Origin: Clostridiales bacterium
GTDB lineage: Bacteria > Bacillota > Clostridia > Christensenellales > Aristaeellaceae
DNA length: 64,000 nt
Direction of reading: 5' to 3'
Assembly (NCBI GenBank): GCA_015056175.1
Contig: SVGT01000005.1
Span: 1-64,000 of the forward strand
The translations under genes were made by a program, and so were the position numbers. Shown piece after piece: positions 8,640-17,350 of the stretch (position 1 is the first letter of the stretch; each line of letters begins with the position of its first letter). The notes beneath the pieces are model-generated. The model was not told where the DNA came from, did no database searches, and worked only from the letters and a program-made list of their open reading frames with translations.

Positions 8640-9665
8640 ATGCTTGTTTTTGAAAACGATTACAGCTTCGGTGCCCATCCCAAAGTGCTGGAGGAGCTGT
8701 GCAAAACCAATATGGCGGCTGCGTCCGGCTACGGCAGCGACGGCTTTACCGCCTCTGCCATGGAGAAGATCCGCAAGGCCATTGATTGCCCCGATGCGCA
8801 GATCTGCTTCCTCACCGGCGGCACCCAGACCAATCAGGTGGTGATCGATTGCCTGCTCAAGCCCTACGAGGGCGTCATTTCCTGCGTCACCGGCCACGTC
8901 AACGGCCACGAAGCCGGCGCCATCGAGCATTCCGGCCATAAGGTGCTGGCGCTGCCCCACCACGAGGGTAAGCTGCGCGCTGAGGATATCCGGCAGTACA
9001 TCGACGGTTTTTATGGCGAAGAGGCCTTTGAACACATGGTGTTCCCCGGCATGGTGTACATCTCCCATCCCACGGAATACGGCACCCTCTACAGCAAGCA
9101 GGAGCTGGAGGAATTGCGTGCGGTGTGCGATCAGTATCACATCCCCCTGTATATGGACGGCGCGCGCCTGGCTTATGGCCTGATGAGCGAGCGTACGGAC
9201 GTCACCTTGCAGGATATTGCCAGGCTCACCGACGTGTTCTACATTGGCGGCACCAAGTGCGGCGCGCTGTGCGGCGAGGCGCTGGTGTTCACCAAGCGCA
9301 ATATGCCCGATCATTTCCTGGCCCGCATCAAGCAAAAGGGCGCCCTGCTGGCCAAGGGCCGCCTCAACGCCGTACAGTTTGACGCCCTCTTTACCGACAA
9401 CCTGTACGAGGAGGTGGGCGCACATGCCATCCGCATGGCGGCGCTGCTGAAGAAGGCCTTCGCCGATAAGGGCTACCCCTTCCACATGGATTCGCCCACC
9501 AACCAGCAGTTTGTGATCCTCACCGACGAGCAGATGCAGCGCATCGCCCATCACGCCGTGTTCAGCCGCTGGGAAAAGCTGCCCGACGGCCGCACCGTGG
9601 TGCGCTTTGCCACCTCCTGGGCTACCACGAAGGAGGATATCCGGGCGCTCAGCGAGATCCTGTAA
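8640..9665 (+). CDS. low-specificity threonine aldolase (PLP, beta-eliminating lyase family)
   Basis: 341 residues, a typical length. Family landmarks are the N-terminal NDYSFGAHPKVLEELCKTN, FLTGGTQTNQ (cofactor phosphate binding), GHEAGAIEHSGHKV, the MDGARLAYG segment with the Asp that contacts the pyridine nitrogen, and the PLP lysine in GGTKCGAL near residue 206. It cleaves L-threonine or allo-threonine to glycine and acetaldehyde. It has an AAAGGAG site, starts 12 bases after the flavodoxin-like gene, and is followed by a terminator, so it is the last gene of the unit. Confidence 0.9.
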   Translation: MLVFENDYSFGAHPKVLEELCKTNMAAASGYGSDGFTASAMEKIRKAIDCPDAQICFLTGGTQTNQVVIDCLLKPYEGVISCVTGHVNGHEAGAIEHSGHKVLALPHHEGKLRAEDIRQYIDGFYGEEAFEHMVFPGMVYISHPTEYGTLYSKQELEELRAVCDQYHIPLYMDGARLAYGLMSERTDVTLQDIARLTDVFYIGGTKCGALCGEALVFTKRNMPDHFLARIKQKGALLAKGRLNAVQFDALFTDNLYEEVGAHAIRMAALLKKAFADKGYPFHMDSPTNQQFVILTDEQMQRIAHHAVFSRWEKLPDGRTVVRFATSWATTKEDIRALSEIL

Positions 9666-9683
9666 AAAATCATAGGTCAATCA

Positions 9684-9709
9684 AACACCGCTTCCCGGCG
9701 GTGTTTTTT
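9684..9709 (+). terminator. intrinsic terminator
   Basis: The stem ACACCGC against CGGTGT with a T6 tail ends the kinase/radical-SAM/flavodoxin/aldolase operon. Confidence 0.85.
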
Positions 9710-9730
9710 ATTTGCAGAAAGGAGCATATC

Positions 9731-10459
9731 ATGAACAGAGAACTGTTTGTGCAGGCCGTGCAAAGGAACGCGGCACGGGTCACCCATTATCAGTCCGGCA
9801 AGGACGGACAATCCGGCGGATGCGATTGCATCGGCCTCATCATCGGCGCCGTGCGTATGCTTGGGGAAACGTGGCAGGGCACCCACGGCAGCAATTATGC
9901 CGCCCGGTACCGCATGCGCAGCCTTGCGCCGGTGACGGACAAGGCGCAGCTGCAGCGTGGGCAACTGGTGTACAAATGCCGGGAAGCGGGCGATAGCCGT
10001 TACGCGCTGCCCGACCGCTATAAAAACCATCCGGACAGCAGGGATTATTACCACGTGGGCGTGGTCATGTCCGTTTCGCCCCTTGAGATCCTCCATTGCT
10101 CTACCGGCGGCATCCATCGGGATACGGCCCCTGGCGCATGGCGGTTTGCCGGCGAACTGGATATGGTCACGGAGGATATGGTTTCGTACCCCATGACCGT
10201 GCACAGCGCAAACGGCGGCAGCGTCAATCTGCGGCAAAGCCCCGCCCAATCCGCTCCGCGCCTTGCCCTCATCCCCTGCGGCACGACCGTTTCTGTGCTG
10301 TCTCATGCGGATGAAAGCTGGGCTTTGGTGGAGGCGCTGGGGAAGGTTGGCTACATGATGCGCCGCTTTCTCAAAGCGCCGGATACGGTGCAGCTGACGC
10401 TTCCCCGCGATGCGGCACAGGCGCTGCTCATGGCACTGAAATCTTCGCTTGGTGCTTGA
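9731..10459 (+). CDS. NlpC/P60-like cysteine peptidase with SH3-type domain
   Basis: 242 residues, no signal peptide. The candidate catalytic Cys is in GGCDCIGLIIGAVR (about residues 30-43) and the candidate His in YYHVGVVM (about 113-120), the order expected for NlpC/P60 peptidases. Residues 160-215 (SVNLRQSP...VGYMMRRFL) form a bacterial SH3 domain. The lack of an export signal resembles phage endolysins, but no other phage genes are nearby, so it may be a domesticated lysin. ATG 9731 is supported by AAAGGAG 6 bases upstream. Confidence 0.7.
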   Translation: MNRELFVQAVQRNAARVTHYQSGKDGQSGGCDCIGLIIGAVRMLGETWQGTHGSNYAARYRMRSLAPVTDKAQLQRGQLVYKCREAGDSRYALPDRYKNHPDSRDYYHVGVVMSVSPLEILHCSTGGIHRDTAPGAWRFAGELDMVTEDMVSYPMTVHSANGGSVNLRQSPAQSAPRLALIPCGTTVSVLSHADESWALVEALGKVGYMMRRFLKAPDTVQLTLPRDAAQALLMALKSSLGA

Positions 10460-10484
10460 GATTCATACATAAGTGTGATAAAAT
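10456..10484 (+). promoter_or_regulatory. sigma-A type promoter for rimO-pgsA-recA
   Basis: TTGAGA (10456-10461), 17-bp spacer, TAAAAT (10479-10484). The -35 overlaps the stop codon of the upstream gene. Confidence 0.8.
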
Positions 10485-10525
10485 ATAGGGGAAAATTTGT
10501 TTGCACTTTTTGGAGAGGAACGGGC

Positions 10526-11827
10526 ATGAAGGTAGGTCTGCTTTCGCTGGGCTGCGCAAAAAATCAGGTGGACAGCGAGCACATGTTGTATATGCTGCGC
10601 GAGATGGGTCACCAGATCGTCAGCGATGAAAAGGACGCGCAGGTGATCATCATCAACACCTGCGGGTTTATTGACAGCGCCAAGGAAGAGGCCATTGACG
10701 CCATTTTGTCCGCCGTCCAATTGAAGGAAGAGGGCCTGTGCCAAAAGGTGATGGTCACCGGCTGCCTGGCCCAGCGCTACGGCGAGAGCCTAATGGAGGA
10801 GATTCCCGAGATCGACGGGCTCATCGGCGTGGAGCAATATCAGCATTTCAAACAGTTTTTTGAGGATACGGTAAACGGCGCGCGTCCCATGGACATAAGC
10901 CGCACGCAGCATACGCTGGAATGTGGTCGCGTGCTGACCACGCCGCCCTTTACCGCCTATGTGCGCATCGCCGAGGGCTGCGACAACCGCTGCCATTACT
11001 GCGCCATTCCCCTCATCCGCGGCAATTACCGCTCCCGCAGCGCCGACGCCATTATCGGGGAAATGGAACAGCTTTCCGCAAACGGCGTGCGCGAGCATAT
11101 TTTTATCGCCCAGGATACCACCCGCTACGGCAGGGACAGGGGCGAAAAGAACGGCCTTGCCGCGCTGCTGCGCCGCGCCCATGACGTTAAGGGCGTGGAT
11201 TGGCTCCGCGTGTTGTACCTCTACCCCGAGGATGTGGACGATGAACTGGTGGACGCCATGGCGGCGCTGCCCAATTTCTGCCGTTATCTGGACGTACCCC
11301 TGCAGCATGCATCCCCTAAAATGCTCAGGGAGATGAACCGCCGCGGCGATATTGCCAAGATCGAAAAAACCCTGCTCCGCGCACGCAGCATGGGCTTTGC
11401 CCTGCGCACCACCTTCATCGTGGGCTATCCCGGCGAAACGGAAGAGGATTTTGAACAGCTGATGGATTTCACCCGCCGCATGGAGTTTGACCGTATGGGC
11501 GCCTTCGCCTATTCCCCGGAGGAGGATACCGTGGGCGGCGAAAGGGAAGACCAGATCGACGATGCTGTCAAGCAGCAGCGCCTGGACCGGCTGATGACGC
11601 TGCAGGCGGACATTTCCCTGCGCCGCAATCAGCAGCGCGTGGGCAAGACCGAAACGCTGCTGGTCACCGAGGTGCGCCCCGGCGGCTGCGTGTGCCGCAG
11701 CACCTGGGAAGCGCCGGACGCCGATGGGCTGATCTTTGTGCGGGATCAGGGCGTGCCCGGCGAAATGCGCCGTGCCGTCATTACGGAAGCGGATACCTAC
11801 GATCTGACCGCCCGCTGGATTGACTGA
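10526..11827 (+). CDS. rimO: ribosomal protein S12 methylthiotransferase RimO
   Basis: 433 residues. The N-terminal UPF0004 domain begins VGLLSLGCAKNQVDSEHML, with the Cys of the auxiliary cluster (C10, NTCGFI, TGCLAQRY). The radical-SAM motif CDNRCHYC lies near residue 153, followed by IPLIRGNYRSR. A TRAM-type domain is at the C-terminus. It adds a methylthio group to an Asp of ribosomal protein S12. The start at ATG 10526 follows GGAGAGGAA. It heads the rimO-pgsA-recA operon (18- and 30-base gaps). Confidence 0.95.
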   Translation: MKVGLLSLGCAKNQVDSEHMLYMLREMGHQIVSDEKDAQVIIINTCGFIDSAKEEAIDAILSAVQLKEEGLCQKVMVTGCLAQRYGESLMEEIPEIDGLIGVEQYQHFKQFFEDTVNGARPMDISRTQHTLECGRVLTTPPFTAYVRIAEGCDNRCHYCAIPLIRGNYRSRSADAIIGEMEQLSANGVREHIFIAQDTTRYGRDRGEKNGLAALLRRAHDVKGVDWLRVLYLYPEDVDDELVDAMAALPNFCRYLDVPLQHASPKMLREMNRRGDIAKIEKTLLRARSMGFALRTTFIVGYPGETEEDFEQLMDFTRRMEFDRMGAFAYSPEEDTVGGEREDQIDDAVKQQRLDRLMTLQADISLRRNQQRVGKTETLLVTEVRPGGCVCRSTWEAPDADGLIFVRDQGVPGEMRRAVITEADTYDLTARWID

Positions 11828-11845
11828 CCTTGAAGGAGATGCACC

Positions 11846-12394
11846 ATGAAAAAGAGCATCATGCAAAGTAAACTGATGAACATTCCCAACCGACTGACCA
11901 TCCTGCGGATCCTGATGATCCCGCTGTGCGTCATCTGCATCCTGGCAGGCTGGCATTTTGTCGGCGCCGTGGTGTTTGCCATCGCGTCGCTCACCGATTT
12001 CCTGGACGGCTATCTGGCCCGCAGGGATAATCTGGTCACCAATTTCGGCAAGTTTGCCGATCCTGTGGCCGATAAGCTGCTGGTGCTCACCGCCATGGTG
12101 TGCCTCACCTCCCAGGGGCTGATCCCCGCCTGGGCGGTGTGCATCCTCATTGTCCGGGAGCTGGCGGTGGACGGCCTGCGCATGGTGGCTGCCGGGCAGA
12201 AAAACGTGGTGGCTGCCTCCATCTGGGGTAAGTGGAAAACCACGCTGCAGATCATCTGCGTGCTCAGCGCGCTTTTGCACATGCCGGGCTGGCTTACCAT
12301 GACGTTGGTGGTGCTCATGTCCGCCGCGACAATTTTCAGCGGCGTGGACTACTTTATCAAACTGAAGGACGTTTTCAAGGAAGACGTGGAATAA
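11846..12394 (+). CDS. pgsA: CDP-diacylglycerol--glycerol-3-phosphate 3-phosphatidyltransferase
   Basis: 182 residues with about five membrane segments. The CDP-alcohol phosphotransferase signature is complete: DFLDGYLAR followed by GKFADPVADK, matching D-x2-DG-x2-AR-x8-G-x3-D-x3-D. NIPNRLTILRI at the N-terminus is typical of PgsA. It makes phosphatidylglycerophosphate for anionic phospholipid synthesis. The rimO-pgsA-recA gene order is common in Clostridia and Bacilli. Confidence 0.93.
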   Translation: MKKSIMQSKLMNIPNRLTILRILMIPLCVICILAGWHFVGAVVFAIASLTDFLDGYLARRDNLVTNFGKFADPVADKLLVLTAMVCLTSQGLIPAWAVCILIVRELAVDGLRMVAAGQKNVVAASIWGKWKTTLQIICVLSALLHMPGWLTMTLVVLMSAATIFSGVDYFIKLKDVFKEDVE

Positions 12395-12424
12395 CAAACG
12401 CTTATTGATTGGGAGGGCTGGAAC

Positions 12425-13531
12425 ATGGCCAGAAAAGCAGCAGAAAAGAAAACCGTCCCCGAAGTGGACGTGAAGAGTGAAAAGGCCCGTGCGCTGGAGC
12501 AAACGCTGAGCGCGCTGGAAAAGGAATTTGGCAAGGGTACCGTGATGAAGCTTGGCGATAAGACCGCTATGCAGGTGGAAACGGTGTCCTCCGGCTGCCT
12601 GGAGCTGGATATTGCGCTGGGCGTGGGCGGTCTGCCCCGCGGCCGTATTGTGGAGATCTACGGACCGGAATCCTCCGGTAAAACCACCTTTGCCCTGCAT
12701 GCCGTGGCCGAAGTGCAGAAGGCCGGTGGCATTGCCGCCTTCATCGACGCCGAGCATGCGCTGGATCCCAAGTATGCCCAGGCGCTGGGCGTGAAGATCG
12801 ATGAACTGTACGTATCCCAGCCCAATTCCGGCGAGGATGCGCTGGAGATCGCCGAATCTCTGGTGCGCAGCGGCGCTGTGGATATCGTGGTCATCGACTC
12901 CGTGGCCGCGCTGGTGCCCCGCGCCGAAATCGACGGCGAAATGGGCGACAGCTTTGTGGGTCTGCAGGCCCGCATGATGAGCCAGGCCATGCGCAAGCTG
13001 ACCGGCGTGGTGGCCAAGACCAACGCCATCGCCCTGTTCATCAACCAGATCCGCGAAAAGGTGGGCGTGATCTACGGCAACCCCGAAACCACCACCGGCG
13101 GCCGGGCGCTGAAGTTCTATGCCTCCGTGCGTCTGGAGATCCGCCGCGGCGAGCAGCTCAAGTCCGGCAGCGAAGTGATCGGCAACCGCACCAAGGTGAA
13201 GGTGGTCAAGAACAAGGTGGCCCCGCCCTTCCGCTCCTGCGAGTGCGATCTGCTCTACGGCAAGGGCATTTCCCACGCCGGCTCCATTCTGGATCTGGCC
13301 GTGGAGGACGATATCATCCAGAAGAGCGGCGCCTGGTTCAGCTATCAGGACGCCCGCATCGGTCAGGGCCGCGATAACGCCCGCAAGTTCCTGGAGGAAA
13401 ATCCGGATATCGCCAAGGAGATCGAGGACAAGATCCGTCAGAAGGCGCTGAGCACCGCTGCTCCCGTCAGCGATGATCTGGATGCGGACAATATTCCCGA
13501 AATGCCCGAGGACATGGAAGACGAAGATTGA
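12425..13531 (+). CDS. recA: recombinase RecA
   Basis: 368 residues. All RecA landmarks are present: Walker [14 protein letters not shown] near residue 78, [15 protein letters not shown] (Walker B), the L1/L2 region [12 protein letters not shown] to [10 protein letters not shown], and the [16 protein letters not shown] core. The N-terminus has an Ala/Lys-rich extension and the C-terminus the usual acidic tail (MPEDMEDED). It catalyses homologous strand exchange and LexA cleavage. Its GGGAGG site is well placed. No LexA box was obvious in the 30-base gap to pgsA; transcription most likely comes from the rimO promoter. Confidence 0.98.
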   Translation: MARKAAEKKTVPEVDVKSEKARALEQTLSALEKEFGKGTVMKLGDKTAMQVETVSSGCLELDIALGVGGLPRGRIVEIYGPESSGKTTFALHAVAEVQKAGGIAAFIDAEHALDPKYAQALGVKIDELYVSQPNSGEDALEIAESLVRSGAVDIVVIDSVAALVPRAEIDGEMGDSFVGLQARMMSQAMRKLTGVVAKTNAIALFINQIREKVGVIYGNPETTTGGRALKFYASVRLEIRRGEQLKSGSEVIGNRTKVKVVKNKVAPPFRSCECDLLYGKGISHAGSILDLAVEDDIIQKSGAWFSYQDARIGQGRDNARKFLEENPDIAKEIEDKIRQKALSTAAPVSDDLDADNIPEMPEDMEDED

Positions 13532-13557
13532 TTTAGTTTTGCCCCGCAGGGCATTGC

Positions 13558-13586
13558 AGGAAGGGGCTCAGTCCCCTTCCTTTTTC
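13558..13586 (+). terminator. intrinsic terminator after recA
   Basis: The stem GGAAGGGG against CCCCTTCC with a CTCAGT loop is followed by TTTTT. Confidence 0.9.
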
Positions 13587-13611
13587 ATTTAGCACATTCG
13601 GAGGCAAGCGC

Positions 13612-14697
13612 ATGCGCATCACATCCCTCAGGCTGCACGATTTCCGCAGCTACCGGCAGGTGCTTCTGCGTCCGCCCCAGGGGGTCACCGTGCTGGTGGG
13701 TCAAAACGGCGCGGGCAAGACCAATCTGCTGGAGGCGGTGCATTTGTGCTGCCTGGGCAAGAGCCACCGCACCTCCTTTGATAAGGATATGATCCGCACA
13801 GGGTGCGAGACGGCGGCTGTGCAGTTGAGCGTGCAGCGGCAGGACGGCGAGCATCAGGTGGGCGTGCGCCTGTACGAAAATCAGCGCCGCAGGAAGCTGT
13901 TGTACCTCAACGGCAAAACGGCCTCCCGCATGGGCGAACTGATGGGCACAGCCACCTGCGTGATCTTCTCTCCGGAGGATCTGACCGTGGTGCGCGGCGG
14001 CCCCGGCGACCGCAGACGCTTTCTGGATATGCTGCTTTGCCAGCGCCAGCGCGCGTATTTTTACGCCCTGCAGGGATATCAGACGGCGCTCAAGCAGCGC
14101 AACGCCCTGCTCAAGTCCGGCGATTTTCGCCAGCTGCCTGCCTGGGATGAGGAACTGAGCAAGGCGGCGGTGCCTGTGGTGCGTTTGCGCCGGGAGATCG
14201 CCTTCCACATGGACAAGCGCGCCCGGGAGCATTACGCCTATATCGGCGGCCGGGAGGAGGAAGTGTTCTCCCTCTGCTATCAGGGGCACCTTCAGGACAG
14301 CCAGGATGTGGCGCAGGATATGCTGCGCGGGTTGCACGCCGCCCGGGAGGAGGATATGCGCCGCCAGACCACGTCCTTTGGCCCCCACCGGGATGAATTG
14401 CTGCTGACCCTCAGCGGCGCGGAGATGAAATCCTTCGCCTCCCAGGGTCAGGTGCGTACGGCTGCGCTGGCCATGAAGCTAAGCGCCTTTGATCTGCTGG
14501 AGGAAAGCCAGCAGGAGCCGCCGCTGCTGCTTCTGGATGACGTGCTCAGCGAATTGGATCCCGAGCGCAGACGCAGGCTGCTCTCCCGCATCAGCCATGT
14601 GCAGACGCTGCTTACCTGCACGGATCTGAGCGATCTGACCGGCGCCGCGCCGGACTGCGTATTGCGTGTGGAAAACGGACAACTGACAGAAGCTTAA
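13612..14697 (+). CDS. recF: DNA replication/repair protein RecF
   Basis: 361 residues, the usual RecF length. The SMC-like ATPase motifs are Walker A VGQNGAGKTNLLEA near residues 29-42, the signature ASQGQVRTAALAMKL, and Walker B LLLLDDVLSELDPERR near 303-318. It loads RecA at single-strand gaps. RecF is usually encoded beside dnaN and gyrB near the origin; here it sits right after recA, separated only by a terminator. A GGAGG site precedes ATG 13612. Confidence 0.95.
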   Translation: MRITSLRLHDFRSYRQVLLRPPQGVTVLVGQNGAGKTNLLEAVHLCCLGKSHRTSFDKDMIRTGCETAAVQLSVQRQDGEHQVGVRLYENQRRRKLLYLNGKTASRMGELMGTATCVIFSPEDLTVVRGGPGDRRRFLDMLLCQRQRAYFYALQGYQTALKQRNALLKSGDFRQLPAWDEELSKAAVPVVRLRREIAFHMDKRAREHYAYIGGREEEVFSLCYQGHLQDSQDVAQDMLRGLHAAREEDMRRQTTSFGPHRDELLLTLSGAEMKSFASQGQVRTAALAMKLSAFDLLEESQQEPPLLLLDDVLSELDPERRRRLLSRISHVQTLLTCTDLSDLTGAAPDCVLRVENGQLTEA

Positions 14698-14727
14698 CAA
14701 AAGCCCGCATGATGCGGGCTTTTTTTG
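14698..14727 (+). terminator. intrinsic terminator after recF
   Basis: The stem AAGCCCGCAT against ATGCGGGCTT is followed by T7. Confidence 0.9.
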
Positions 14728-14734
14728 TTGCAAT

Positions 14735-14759
14735 CAAAAAGGCCGCGATGTACGCAGCC
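14735..14759 (-). terminator. intrinsic terminator of the rlmH operon
   Basis: On the minus strand GGCTGCG pairs with CGCGGCC around a TACAT loop, followed by TTTTTG. It lies directly after the rlmH stop, back to back with the recF terminator. Confidence 0.75.
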
Positions 14760-14762
14760 TGA

Positions 14763-15239
14763 TTATTTGTGGTATTTTTCCCCGGCCGTGATCTTGCAGG
14801 CGCGGTAGATCTGCTCCAGCAGCATGACCCGCGCCAATTGATGGGGGAAGGTCATCTGGGACATGGACAGCTTTTCGTCCGCCCGGGCGATGACCTGCGG
14901 GCTTAAGCCCAGCGAGCCGCCGATGACAAACACGATGCGCTTGCCCGTGTGGCTCAGCGCTTCCATCTTATCCGCCAGCCCTTCGCTTGGCACCTGCTTG
15001 GCATTGATGCACAGCGCCACCACATGATCCCTGGGGGTAATGTGGCGCAGGATGCTTTCGCCCTCTTTTTCCATGATCTTCAGCCGGTCGGCGTCGGATG
15101 CGTTTTTCGGCTCCGGCAGATCATCCACCTGGATGACCTCGAATTTCCCGTAGCGGTTCAGCCTCTTTTCATACTCCCCGGAGGCGTCCAGCCAGTACTT
15201 TTCCTTCAGCCGGCCTACGCAAAGCAGTGCGGCGTTCAT
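14763..15239 (-). CDS. rlmH: 23S rRNA (pseudouridine(1915)-N(3))-methyltransferase RlmH
   Basis: 158 residues, exactly the family size. The SPOUT-fold knot is visible in VFVIGGSLGLSPQV and MTFPHQLARVMLLEQIYRA, and it ends with the typical KYHK tail. It methylates N3 of pseudouridine 1915 in helix 69 of 23S rRNA. Its start overlaps the stop of the upstream HAD gene (ATGA), and it is the last gene of the six-gene operon that starts at the dipeptidase. Confidence 0.96.
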   Translation of the reverse strand: MNAALLCVGRLKEKYWLDASGEYEKRLNRYGKFEVIQVDDLPEPKNASDADRLKIMEKEGESILRHITPRDHVVALCINAKQVPSEGLADKMEALSHTGKRIVFVIGGSLGLSPQVIARADEKLSMSQMTFPHQLARVMLLEQIYRACKITAGEKYHK

Positions 15240-15886
15240 GCCGTGAACAGGGGGATCACATGCGTGAGGGAGGGCAGCAGATGATCCACAAAGGGGCTCA
15301 GTTCATCGTAATAGGGAAGGATATCCGGCACCATGCATACCGTGCAATGGGCGGCGCGGCCGGCCTTTACGCCGTTGTAGCTGTCTTCCAGCACCAGGCA
15401 GTCCCGGGGATCGACGTGCAGCTTGTCCGCCGCCGCCAGGAAAATGTCCGGCGCGGGCTTGGAGCGGGGCATATCCACGCCGCTGACCAGCGCGTCAAAA
15501 TAGTGCAGGATGCCTGCGTTTTCCAGATAGGAGCGGATGGTGCTCTCCTCGCTGGAGGAGGCCACCGCCATGGGAATCTGATGCGCCTTGAGCACTTCAA
15601 GCAGCTCCCGTACGCCTTCCTTCAGCGGCATGTTGCCGGTCGCGGCCAATTGCTGCATGCGGTTGGTAAAGGAGATGCGCAGCGCATCGTAATCCAGGGC
15701 GGGGTACCATTCCATATACACCTGCTTGGCCGCCTCGATGGTCTTGCCGATGGTGGCGCGGACGGGCTCTTCTTCCATCTCGATGCCCTGCTCCCTGCCT
15801 GCGGCGATCATTTCGATCAGGCCGATGCGTTCGCTGTCAAACAGCAGCCCGTCCATATCAAACAGCGCCGCCTTGAACTTTGCCAT
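15236..15886 (-). CDS. HAD-superfamily phosphatase, beta-phosphoglucomutase-like
   Basis: 216 residues. HAD motif I is FDMDGLLFDSE (nucleophile Asp plus general acid Asp), motif II is in VASSSE, motif III Lys in SKPAPDIFL, and motif IV is in LVLEDSYNGV. The four-helix cap after motif I is of the beta-phosphoglucomutase/GPH type. It could be a sugar-phosphate mutase or a housekeeping phosphatase; the substrate cannot be told. Confidence 0.85.
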   Translation of the reverse strand: MAKFKAALFDMDGLLFDSERIGLIEMIAAGREQGIEMEEEPVRATIGKTIEAAKQVYMEWYPALDYDALRISFTNRMQQLAATGNMPLKEGVRELLEVLKAHQIPMAVASSSEESTIRSYLENAGILHYFDALVSGVDMPRSKPAPDIFLAAADKLHVDPRDCLVLEDSYNGVKAGRAAHCTVCMVPDILPYYDELSPFVDHLLPSLTHVIPLFTA

Positions 15887-15898
15887 CTTCCGTGCTCC

Positions 15899-16864
15899 TT
15901 ATTCCATCACCACAAAGCTGCCAAACAGGAAATCGTCCAGCGCCTTGCGGTTTTCAATGTAGTCGATCTGCTGGGTCGCCATGCCCGCCACCGGCATCAG
16001 CTCATAGGTGCCGTCGATGGGCATGCGGATGGATTCAATGGGCGTGCCCTTGAGATCCAGGGCGATGGACAGCGCCTGGGTCATATCCGCCGCCGTCATG
16101 TTGGTCATCACCGTGTTGGAGAGCACCGCGTCCATGATCTCCACTGCCCGCTCGTAGGTGCAGTCCTTCAGGCTGTCGCCGATGGTGGTCAGCACCGTGC
16201 GTGCGCGCTCGGTACGGCCCACGTCCTGGGTCGCGCCGGAGATGGTCTGCACCCTGCGGATGCGCATGTAGATGACCGCCGCGTGGCCGGAGAAGTGGTA
16301 GGTGCCGCCGGCATCGATGGCAGGCTCGGTGGAGGAGGGGGAAATGCGGTAGTTCTTCAGGTAATTGGCTTCTTTATCCGTGATGGTAATGTCCACGCCG
16401 CCCACCGCGTCCACGATGCGCTCCACCTGGCCAAAGTCCACCACGATGTATTTGTCGATCTTCAACCCAAAATGGCTGTTGATCACGCCCACCAGCGTTT
16501 CAATGCCGTTTTGATCCGCGCCGAATTTGGAGCAGATGTTGTTGATGCGGCCAAAATCGCCGTCCGGGCGCAAAACCAGCATATCGCGGATAAAGGAGGT
16601 GAGCATAACGCGCCGGGCATAGGTATCCACCGTCGCCAGAATCAGGCCGTCGGTGTGTCCCAGATTCTTGGGGTCCGCCTCCCAGCGATCCACGCAGATG
16701 AGCATATAGTGCTCAATGCCTTCGGGGGTGGGAGGGATCTCATCCTCGCTGAGCACGGGGATAGGATCGGGATCCCGGGTGCTTTCGTACATGGAGGCCA
16801 TGCCGCAGGGGCACAGCAGCACAAGGCACAGGAGCATACACAGGAAGGGGGTCAGTTTGCGCAT
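15899..16864 (-). CDS. LytR-CpsA-Psr (LCP) family cell-envelope protein
   Basis: 321 residues. The N-terminal hydrophobic segment (LTPFLCMLLCLVLLCPCG) is a signal peptide or anchor. The LCP core follows: HTDGLILATVD, RVMLTSFIRDMLV, INNICSKFGADQNG, VVDFGQVERIVDAVGGVDI and YMRIRRV. The family transfers wall polymers onto peptidoglycan outside the membrane. GAGG sits 8 bases before ATG 16864, so the long upstream extension of this frame is not used. It lies 14 bases after the dCMP deaminase gene. Confidence 0.85.
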   Translation of the reverse strand: MRKLTPFLCMLLCLVLLCPCGMASMYESTRDPDPIPVLSEDEIPPTPEGIEHYMLICVDRWEADPKNLGHTDGLILATVDTYARRVMLTSFIRDMLVLRPDGDFGRINNICSKFGADQNGIETLVGVINSHFGLKIDKYIVVDFGQVERIVDAVGGVDITITDKEANYLKNYRISPSSTEPAIDAGGTYHFSGHAAVIYMRIRRVQTISGATQDVGRTERARTVLTTIGDSLKDCTYERAVEIMDAVLSNTVMTNMTAADMTQALSIALDLKGTPIESIRMPIDGTYELMPVAGMATQQIDYIENRKALDDFLFGSFVVME

Positions 16865-16878
16865 GGTCAAATTCCTCT

Positions 16879-17331
16879 TTACTTGGTGTTGTCTTCGTAT
16901 TTTTCCAGCAGCACGCCCGTTTCGCGGAAGATCTCCAGGGAGAAATCGTCCGGATAGCCCTGCTCGTACACCACACGGCGGATGCCGCTGTTGCAGATGA
17001 TGCGGGCGCAGGTGGAGCAGGGCTGATGGGTGCAGTACAGCGTGGCGCCGTCGATGGAGATGCCAAGCTTGGCCGCCTGGATAATGGCGTTTTGCTCGGC
17101 GTGGGCGGCATAGCACAGCTCCGCCCGCTGCCCGCTGGGGATGCCCAGCTTCATGCGCAGGCACTCGCCCTTTTCCTTGCAGGTCTTCATGCCGGCGGGG
17201 GCGCCGTTGTAGCCGGTGGTCATGATGCGCTTGTCCTTCACGATGACGCAGCCGATGCTGCGGCGCACGCAGCTGGACCAGGTGGCCACCAGATAGGCCA
17301 TCTCCATAAAACGCTTATCCCATTTGTTCAT
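16879..17331 (-). CDS. deoxycytidylate (dCMP) deaminase
   Basis: 150 residues. The zinc-binding motifs of the cytidine/deoxycytidylate deaminase family are complete: HAEQNAIIQAA (His and catalytic Glu) and PCSTCARIICNSGI (two Cys). YNGAPAG and the Cys-rich KTCKEKGECLR insertion are typical of dCMP deaminases of the ComEB type. It makes dUMP for thymidylate synthesis. Confidence 0.92.
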   Translation of the reverse strand: MNKWDKRFMEMAYLVATWSSCVRRSIGCVIVKDKRIMTTGYNGAPAGMKTCKEKGECLRMKLGIPSGQRAELCYAAHAEQNAIIQAAKLGISIDGATLYCTHQPCSTCARIICNSGIRRVVYEQGYPDDFSLEIFRETGVLLEKYEDNTK

Positions 17332-17350
17332 GTTGCGTCATCCTTTCGTA

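Noticed and set aside
9731..10459. Prophage remnant suggested by the endolysin-like NlpC/P60-SH3 protein
   Set aside because: No holin, tail, capsid or integrase genes nearby, and base composition is like that of the flanks. A single domesticated gene is simpler.
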